In this document: one piece after another, positions 30,666 to 34,925 of the stretch | Numbering within the stretch: the stretch's first letter is position 1 | Layout: every line of letters begins with the position of its first letter | Assembly: GCA_011959105.1 (NCBI GenBank) | Contig: BLLU01000009.1 | Location: 1-34,925 of the forward strand | DNA from: Lachnospiraceae bacterium | GTDB lineage: Bacteria; Bacillota; Clostridia; Lachnospirales; Lachnospiraceae | Reading direction: 5' to 3' | DNA: 34,925 bases | Made by a program: the position numbers and the translations under genes | The notes under the pieces: generated by a model | What the model saw: the letters and a program-made list of their open reading frames with translations, nothing else | What the model was told of the DNA's origin: nothing | Database searches by the model: none

Positions 30666-32015
30666 TTACCGCATAATGTCTTTCTCTTTTTCCGTTTTCT
30701 TTTCTTGATGTAAAATACTGTCTATGTTCCGCTTGATAACGTCGTACTCCGCAACCTGTCTTTTCAACTTGCCATAATCGGCGTAAAGGCTTTCTTTCTG
30801 CGCTTGCAGCTTTTCATACTCCGCTTGCAGGGCGGGGACGCTGGGGAGCTTGCCGCCGATCTGCGTCGCCTTTAGTGCCTTTGCCGCCGCTTCATGGAGG
30901 ATAATACCCCGTTCATGCTCTGCCCGGTATTTCTCTTTGTTCCGGGCTTTTCGGTAGGCTTCATAGAGGGGCTTTGTCTTTTGGTAGGTAGTGACGTTCT
31001 TAATCAGCAACGCCATATCCGAAAGACGCTTTTCCACTTCCTTTAGGCTGTCCCCCGCCTGTTCGCTTGCCGTGGCGATTTCCTCTATCCGGGTGAGCAG
31101 ATCGGCGTACTGCTCAATCTTATTTTCGGTGAGGAAGTTCATAGTCTTTGCCGCCTGTTTCAGATTGTGGATTTTCGCCCACTGTTCATAGCCCCGGCTC
31201 TGCTGCGCCTTGATACTGTTCTCAATGTCAATGAGAAGATTAACGCCCTTACGCTCTGCCTTTGGAGCTTTGGCGGCGCGGGTGCGCTTGCCCGCTATCC
31301 GTTCCCTTATGGCTTCCTCTGTATAGTCCGCGCCGAGGGTTTTTAGGCGGGTGAAGCGTTCCTGCCCCGGTGCGCGGCATGACACATATTTTCCCGGCTT
31401 GATCTCATAGCCCGCCGCCTGTAACCGCTGCAATAGTTCCTCAAAGCTGGAAACTTGGGGAATGAGCGCGTCCACGGCGATTTTCAGCTTGCCTTTCCAG
31501 CTTGTCCCGGTTTTCTCCGCTTGGTACTCCGCATAGCTCTTTCCCTTGCTGCCCTTGCCGGGGACGACCACGGAAAGCCCGTTGTCCCGACATAGCTTGT
31601 CGCTCATGTTCCGTATGCCATAATACGTCCGCTTGTTGGAAACGTACTTGTGATGATCTACGAAGTTGACCGCACAGAAAATAATGTGGTTATGGATATG
31701 CCCCTTGTCAATGTGCGTTGTTAATACATATTCATGCTGCCCTTGGGTTACTGCGTCGGCAAGCTGCCGCCCGATCTCATGGGCTTTCTCATAGTCCACT
31801 TCCCCCGGAGCAAAAGACTGTATCAAGTGAAAGGCTAAGTTGTTGCCCTTATCCCGCGCTTGCGAGAGGGTATAGCCAAACTCAATATCTGCCGTTTCAT
31901 AGCTGCACCCGAAAGAGGATATGAGCATTTTTTCGTCCGTCTTGTCCGGGTTTTCGATATAGTCAAGGGCTTTGCTTAGAGTGCTTTTAACAGGCTTAAT
32001 CTTTGTAACCGCCAT
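30666..32015 (-). CDS. Relaxase, MOBP-type HUH endonuclease (host ICE)
   Basis: A 449-residue relaxase. It begins AVTKIKPVKSTLSKALDYIE and contains GHIHNHIIFCAVNF (metal-binding His motif) near residues 105-118, the pattern of Tn1549-type relaxases. Residues about 280-445 form a helical C-terminal region (YEQWAKIHNLKQAAKTM) similar to that of the nested element's relaxase. The start overlaps the mobC end by 40 bases. It would nick the oriT-like site at 32332-32421, and its usual partner VirD4 is broken in this window. Confidence 0.92.
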   Translation of the reverse strand: MAVTKIKPVKSTLSKALDYIENPDKTDEKMLISSFGCSYETADIEFGYTLSQARDKGNNLAFHLIQSFAPGEVDYEKAHEIGRQLADAVTQGQHEYVLTTHIDKGHIHNHIIFCAVNFVDHHKYVSNKRTYYGIRNMSDKLCRDNGLSVVVPGKGSKGKSYAEYQAEKTGTSWKGKLKIAVDALIPQVSSFEELLQRLQAAGYEIKPGKYVSCRAPGQERFTRLKTLGADYTEEAIRERIAGKRTRAAKAPKAERKGVNLLIDIENSIKAQQSRGYEQWAKIHNLKQAAKTMNFLTENKIEQYADLLTRIEEIATASEQAGDSLKEVEKRLSDMALLIKNVTTYQKTKPLYEAYRKARNKEKYRAEHERGIILHEAAAKALKATQIGGKLPSVPALQAEYEKLQAQKESLYADYGKLKRQVAEYDVIKRNIDSILHQEKKTEKEKDIMR

Positions 32016-32305
32016 ATCTCCGCAAGCACCCCCTTGATCTCGTCTATGTCCTCTTTGTAGGCGTTCCCCGTCGCGTTTACGCGGCGTGCGATCTGATTGA
32101 CATTGACCCCGATCTTCTGTATCTCCGCTGTCATTGCCTTTATGTCCGTATGGTCTACTTGGATAATGTACCCGTCAATGGCGATCTTGCGCAGATACGC
32201 CGCCATGTTGTTTGTGGGGACGAGCTTCATTTTTTCCTCAATCAGTTTTCTTTCTTCCTCTGTCACATAGAATTTGACCTGTACCGTCCTTTTACGTCCG
32301 TTCAT
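31976..32305 (-). CDS. mobC: MobC-like relaxosome accessory protein (host ICE)
   Basis: A 109-residue protein. VQVKFYVTEEERKLIEEKMK is a ribbon-helix-helix-like start, and GVNVNQIARRVNATGN is the MobC signature. ATG 32305 has AAAGGAGC (complement of about 32313-32320) in front. The longer open frame upstream runs into the oriT-like region and is not used. It lies 27 bases from the structured repeat and is coupled to the relaxase. Confidence 0.88.
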   Translation of the reverse strand: MNGRKRTVQVKFYVTEEERKLIEEKMKLVPTNNMAAYLRKIAIDGYIIQVDHTDIKAMTAEIQKIGVNVNQIARRVNATGNAYKEDIDEIKGVLAEIWRLQRLSLLKAL

Positions 32306-32331
32306 GGTTTTTCGCTCCTTTCCGTTCTCAT

Positions 32332-32421
32332 AGAGGGTTTGGGACACTTCCCAACAAGCAATTTCTGACCGACCGGGCGGGCAGAAATACGGAAAAGGGT
32401 ACTCTTTTCCTATGCTTGCTA
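32332..32421 (-). other. Probable origin of transfer (oriT) of the host ICE
   Basis: Read on the minus strand, it has the same order as 22514-22613: the near-palindrome GGAAAAGAGTACCCTTTTCC, a stem (ATTTCTG/CAGAAAT; plus-strand 32361-32367 and 32382-32388), then TTGGGA-AGTG-TCCCAA (32339-32354). The stem sequence differs from the other copy but pairs fully. It lies directly upstream of mobC and the relaxase, the usual place of oriT. The nested element carries the TTGGGG/CCCCAA version at the same position. Confidence 0.7.
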
Positions 32422-32546
32422 TTCTACTCACTATCCCCTTGAAAAGAGCTTATTTGTTGCGTTTATCTCTGAATTTGGCGCAAAAAAATATTGCAGCACA
32501 AAAAACGGCTGCAACTATCTAAACAACGGAAAAAGGGAACAGCGGT

Positions 32547-32903
32547 CTAATCGTCTGTCCCTTTGGCTTCCTGTATTCCCTTTGCCGTAGCAGTGATAAT
32601 CGTCAAGTCTTTCTTATCCATGCTGTCAAGCAATGTATCGAGCTGCCGCCGCTGCGTGGACTTTTCCGCTTCCTTTTCCGAAAAAAGAAACTGGTCTACG
32701 GATATATCATAGCGGAGCATAAGCTCAAAGAATATCTGTACGCTGGGGTGCTGCCCCTTGTTCTCAATATTCGCAAGGTAGCGCGGAGAGATATACATTT
32801 CGTCGCACACCTTTTTCCTGCTTTCCTTACGCCCTTTACGCGCCGCTTTGATTGCTTCACCAAAAGCCTTAAAATCATATTGTGGTACTGGTCTTTTTGC
32901 CAT
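32547..32903 (-). CDS. XRE-family transcriptional regulator
   Basis: A 118-residue repressor-like protein. The helix-turn-helix is in FGEAIKAARKGRKESRKKVC, then DEMYISPRYLANIENKGQHP, followed by a helical tail. ATG 32903 lies 8 bases after GGGTGA; ATG 32907-32909 is too close. It is divergent from the excisionase-like gene and likely controls that operon and itself. Relatives sit at the regulation end of Tn1549 and Tn916-like ICEs. Confidence 0.88.
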   Translation of the reverse strand: MAKRPVPQYDFKAFGEAIKAARKGRKESRKKVCDEMYISPRYLANIENKGQHPSVQIFFELMLRYDISVDQFLFSEKEAEKSTQRRQLDTLLDSMDKKDLTIITATAKGIQEAKGTDD

Positions 32904-33007
32904 ATTCATTCACCCTACTACATTTTACTGTTCACCTTTCTTTTTGGATATGTTTACACAGTTCTATCAATTAGCTGAAATAATTCCTATATCCAGCAAA
33001 ATTTGTC

Positions 33008-33036
33008 TTGAAGTTATTCGGCTGGACGCATATAAT
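33008..33036 (+). promoter_or_regulatory. Promoter of the excisionase/two-component operon
   Basis: TTGAAG at 33008-33013, a 17-base spacer, and a perfect TATAAT at 33031-33036. The first start codon follows about 30-36 bases later. It lies in the divergent region shared with the XRE gene. Confidence 0.75.
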
Positions 33037-33071
33037 TATACTGATAGAAGTTAGAGAAAGGGTGAATGAAG

Positions 33072-33263
33072 ATGTTAGAGTATATTTCTGCCCCGGAAGC
33101 GGCGCAAAAATGGGGCATTTCAGAAAGACGGGTACAAAAGCTATGTGAGGAAAACCGCATACCCGGCGTGGCAAAATTCAGTCGCTTGTGGCTGATACCA
33201 AAGGACGCAGAGAAGCCAAAAGATGCCCGATTGAAAGCAGAAAGGAAGAAAAACTATGAATAA
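33072..33263 (+). CDS. Excisionase-like small helix-turn-helix protein
   Basis: A 63-residue protein with a MerR/excisionase-type helix-turn-helix: YISAPEAAQKWGISERRVQK, then LCEENRIPGVAKFSRLWLIP, and a basic tail. ATG 33072 is preferred to 33066 because AAAGGG then stands 9 bases away. Its end overlaps the response-regulator start. It may direct excision or simply regulate; no integrase is visible in the window for it to work with. Confidence 0.8.
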   Translation: MLEYISAPEAAQKWGISERRVQKLCEENRIPGVAKFSRLWLIPKDAEKPKDARLKAERKKNYE

Positions 33264-33957
33264 AGTTATAATTATTGATGATGATAAAGAACTTTGTACA
33301 CTTATGAAAAAATGTGTAGAGCAAGAAAACCTTACGGCGATTATTGCTAACGGCGGCATAGAGGGCTTGCAGATGTTGGAGGAAAACAAAAATGTCTGTT
33401 CACTTATTATTCTTGATATTATGATGCCCGATTTAGACGGTTTTCAAGTATTGCAGCAAATACGGCAGACAAGCAATGTCCCCGTCCTTATGCTCACAGC
33501 TAAAAGCGACGAGGAAGATAAAGTGTCCGGCTTGCGAATGGGGGCAGACGATTATCTGACAAAGCCATTTAGCATTAACGAGCTTATGGCGCGTGTCAAT
33601 TCCCTTATCCGGCGTTATACCCTGCTCAATCCAACTCCCAGCACCGAAACGGATTGTATGGTGTTTCAAGGAATGACGATTGATAATCTTAACCGTCTTG
33701 TTTTTATGAACGACGTACAAGTGGAACTTACAGGAAAAGAATTTGATCTGCTCTCTTTTCTTGCGGCGAACAAAGGGAAAGTATTTACGAAAAAGCAGAT
33801 TTATACCCATGTATGGGAAGAAGAATATGCTTTTGATGATAGCAATATCATGTCTTTTATCAGCAAATTACGAAAAAAAATTGAACCAGACCCGGAACAC
33901 CCTTTTTATATTTTAACCGTCCGTGGCGTTGGTTATCGTTTTAACAGGGAGGCATAA
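33256..33957 (+). CDS. OmpR-family response regulator
   Basis: A 233-residue regulator with a receiver domain at 1-120 (acidic pocket DDD at 8-10, phosphoacceptor Asp54 in LIILDIMMPD, Lys in YLTKPF) and a winged-helix domain (LTGKEFDLLSFLAANKGKVF, ending YILTVRGVGYRF). It resembles VanR-type regulators. It overlaps the excisionase-like gene and is one base from the kinase ATG, so the three form an operon. The target is unknown. Confidence 0.92.
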   Translation: MNKVIIIDDDKELCTLMKKCVEQENLTAIIANGGIEGLQMLEENKNVCSLIILDIMMPDLDGFQVLQQIRQTSNVPVLMLTAKSDEEDKVSGLRMGADDYLTKPFSINELMARVNSLIRRYTLLNPTPSTETDCMVFQGMTIDNLNRLVFMNDVQVELTGKEFDLLSFLAANKGKVFTKKQIYTHVWEEEYAFDDSNIMSFISKLRKKIEPDPEHPFYILTVRGVGYRFNREA

Positions 33958-33958
33958 C

Positions 33959-34894
33959 ATGAATGTTAATCTGTTTTTATTGATTGCGTTTTGTATCGCA
34001 CTTTTATTTATCTTGTTTCTTGTCACAAAACTTAGGCGTGTACGGGGACAACTATCTATTATCGAAGAAGCCCTTGAAGATATAAAATCCGGGAATTTAA
34101 ACCGCCGTATGTTGACTAAAAAAAACGATATGACAAGAAAAATCTGCTATGGTATAAACGATATCGCAATGAACAGCCAAACGCAGCTCATCAGGCAAAA
34201 ACAATCTGAACAGGCATATAAACGGTTAATGACAAGTATTTCCCATGATGTGAAAACTCCCCTTGCTTCTTTGGTTGGTTATTTAGAAGCAATAGAATGT
34301 AAGATCGTTGCAGGAGAAGAAAAAGACGAATATGTTCACGTTGCATTTGAGAAAGCTCACTACCTAAAGCATTTCGTGGAAAATCTCTTTGAGTGGGTAA
34401 AACTGGACTCCGGGGAACAGATTTTTCATTTTGAAACTTTAGACTTAAACGAATTATCCCGGAATATTATAGTTGACTGGATTTCTGTTTTAGAAAATAG
34501 TAATTTTGACTATGCGTTTGATATACCGGAAGCAGAATATCTTATGCGTATAGATGCAAACGCTTATAGCCGCATCCTCAACAATCTGTTGCAGAATGTC
34601 CTTATCCATAGCAAGGGAAGTAAAATAGTATTCCATGTTTTTGAAGATAATCTGCAAGCTAAAATCACTATAACAGATAATGGAAAAGGAATATCTCCCG
34701 ATCACCTGCCACATATTTTTGAAAGAATGTACCAATGCGATCAGTCACGGTCTGCTGGTGGAAATGGATTAGGCTTATCAATCGTAAAAGAACTTGTAGC
34801 TGCTCACAAAGGAACAATCACCGTTGACAGCACTCCCGATAGGGGGACTACATTTACCGTATTACTTCCGAGGGGCTGTTGCAAAAGTAGATGA
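33959..34894 (+). CDS. Sensor histidine kinase
   Basis: A 311-residue kinase with a single N-terminal membrane segment (LFLLIAFCIALLFILFLVT) and no sizeable external sensor. Next come a HAMP-like linker (IEEALEDIKSGNLNRRM), the H box with His96 (SISHDVKTPLASL), the N box (NNLLQNVLIH), G1 (ITDNGKGIS) and G2 (GNGLGLSIVKEL). It is a complete, intramembrane-sensing type. It pairs with the response regulator at 33256. No ABC transporter follows, unlike many Firmicute systems of this type; a terminator comes 10 bases later. Confidence 0.92.
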   Translation: MNVNLFLLIAFCIALLFILFLVTKLRRVRGQLSIIEEALEDIKSGNLNRRMLTKKNDMTRKICYGINDIAMNSQTQLIRQKQSEQAYKRLMTSISHDVKTPLASLVGYLEAIECKIVAGEEKDEYVHVAFEKAHYLKHFVENLFEWVKLDSGEQIFHFETLDLNELSRNIIVDWISVLENSNFDYAFDIPEAEYLMRIDANAYSRILNNLLQNVLIHSKGSKIVFHVFEDNLQAKITITDNGKGISPDHLPHIFERMYQCDQSRSAGGNGLGLSIVKELVAAHKGTITVDSTPDRGTTFTVLLPRGCCKSR

Positions 34895-34903
34895 ATAATC
34901 TGC

Positions 34904-34924
34904 CGGAGCAACGGCTCCGTTTTT
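34904..34924 (+). terminator. Intrinsic terminator after the histidine kinase gene
   Basis: CGGAGC (34904-34909) pairs with GCTCCG (34914-34919) around AACG, followed by five T. It closes the regulatory operon. Confidence 0.85.
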
Positions 34925-34925
34925 A

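Noticed and set aside
32306..32431. Longer reading of host mobC upstream of 32305
   Set aside because: It lies in the structured oriT-like repeat, and a good RBS precedes ATG 32305.

Overview
The window is accessory DNA from a Gram-positive Firmicute, most likely a gut Clostridium/Lachnospiraceae-type host. Genes are tightly packed with AGGAGG-type ribosome binding sites and ATGA overlaps, and almost every gene belongs to Tn1549-like integrative conjugative elements (ICEs). No core chromosomal gene, rRNA or tRNA was seen. The layout, one ICE carrying other serine-recombinase elements inside its own genes, recalls from memory the composite Clostridioides difficile element Tn6103; that identity is not established here.

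Region by region. 1 to about 215 is foreign DNA abutting a virD4 coupling-protein gene that has lost its N-terminus. 215-2654 is host ICE: virD4 remnant, two small genes, a long hairpin, and the first half of a Maff2-type membrane protein gene. 2642-12547 is a nested mobilizable element of about 9.9 kb that splits the Maff2 gene. It has 20-bp inverted ends, a TetR/cation-transporter cargo pair, a sigma factor and two DNA-binding proteins, an oriT-like region, MobC and relaxase, a Cys-rich VLP protein, a replication initiator and DnaC-like loader, a TnpW-like protein and a large serine recombinase. Joining the two Maff2 halves at a GC dinucleotide restores an uninterrupted 73-codon frame. 12546-22507 is the host transfer operon: Maff2 3' half, TrbL/VirB6-like channel protein, MT-A70 methyltransferase, PrgI, VirB4, CHAP hydrolase, DUF4315, DUF4366, a small Cys protein and topoisomerase III. 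22514-29674 holds an oriT-like structured repeat, a 1,804-residue antirestriction/polyvalent protein (ArdA plus ArdC/LtrC-like peptidase plus YodL), a companion protein, a transposon-transfer assisting protein and a second VLP protein. 29802-30660 is an A+T-rich island with one gene, a class III nucleotide-cyclase-like protein resembling the Pycsar cyclase PycC. 30666-32421 (minus strand) is the host relaxase, MobC and their oriT-like region. 32547-34924 is a regulatory module: XRE repressor, divergent excisionase-like protein, response regulator and histidine kinase, closed by a terminator.

How it fits together: the host relaxase and MobC would process DNA at the oriT-like site, VirD4 (here broken) would couple it to the VirB4/PrgI/TrbL/CHAP channel, and the antirestriction protein and methyltransferase would protect it in the recipient. 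The nested element has its own relaxase and oriT but no channel, so it presumably borrows one. Because virD4 is interrupted, host transfer probably depends on excision of the upstream insert or on another coupling protein.

The most interesting signals are the precisely delimited insertion; three oriT-like loci whose hairpin stems change sequence but keep pairing; two long hairpins whose mismatches are mostly A-C on the plus strand (G-U on the minus strand); a noncoding block found three times, twice directly after a VLP gene; and the orphan cyclase.
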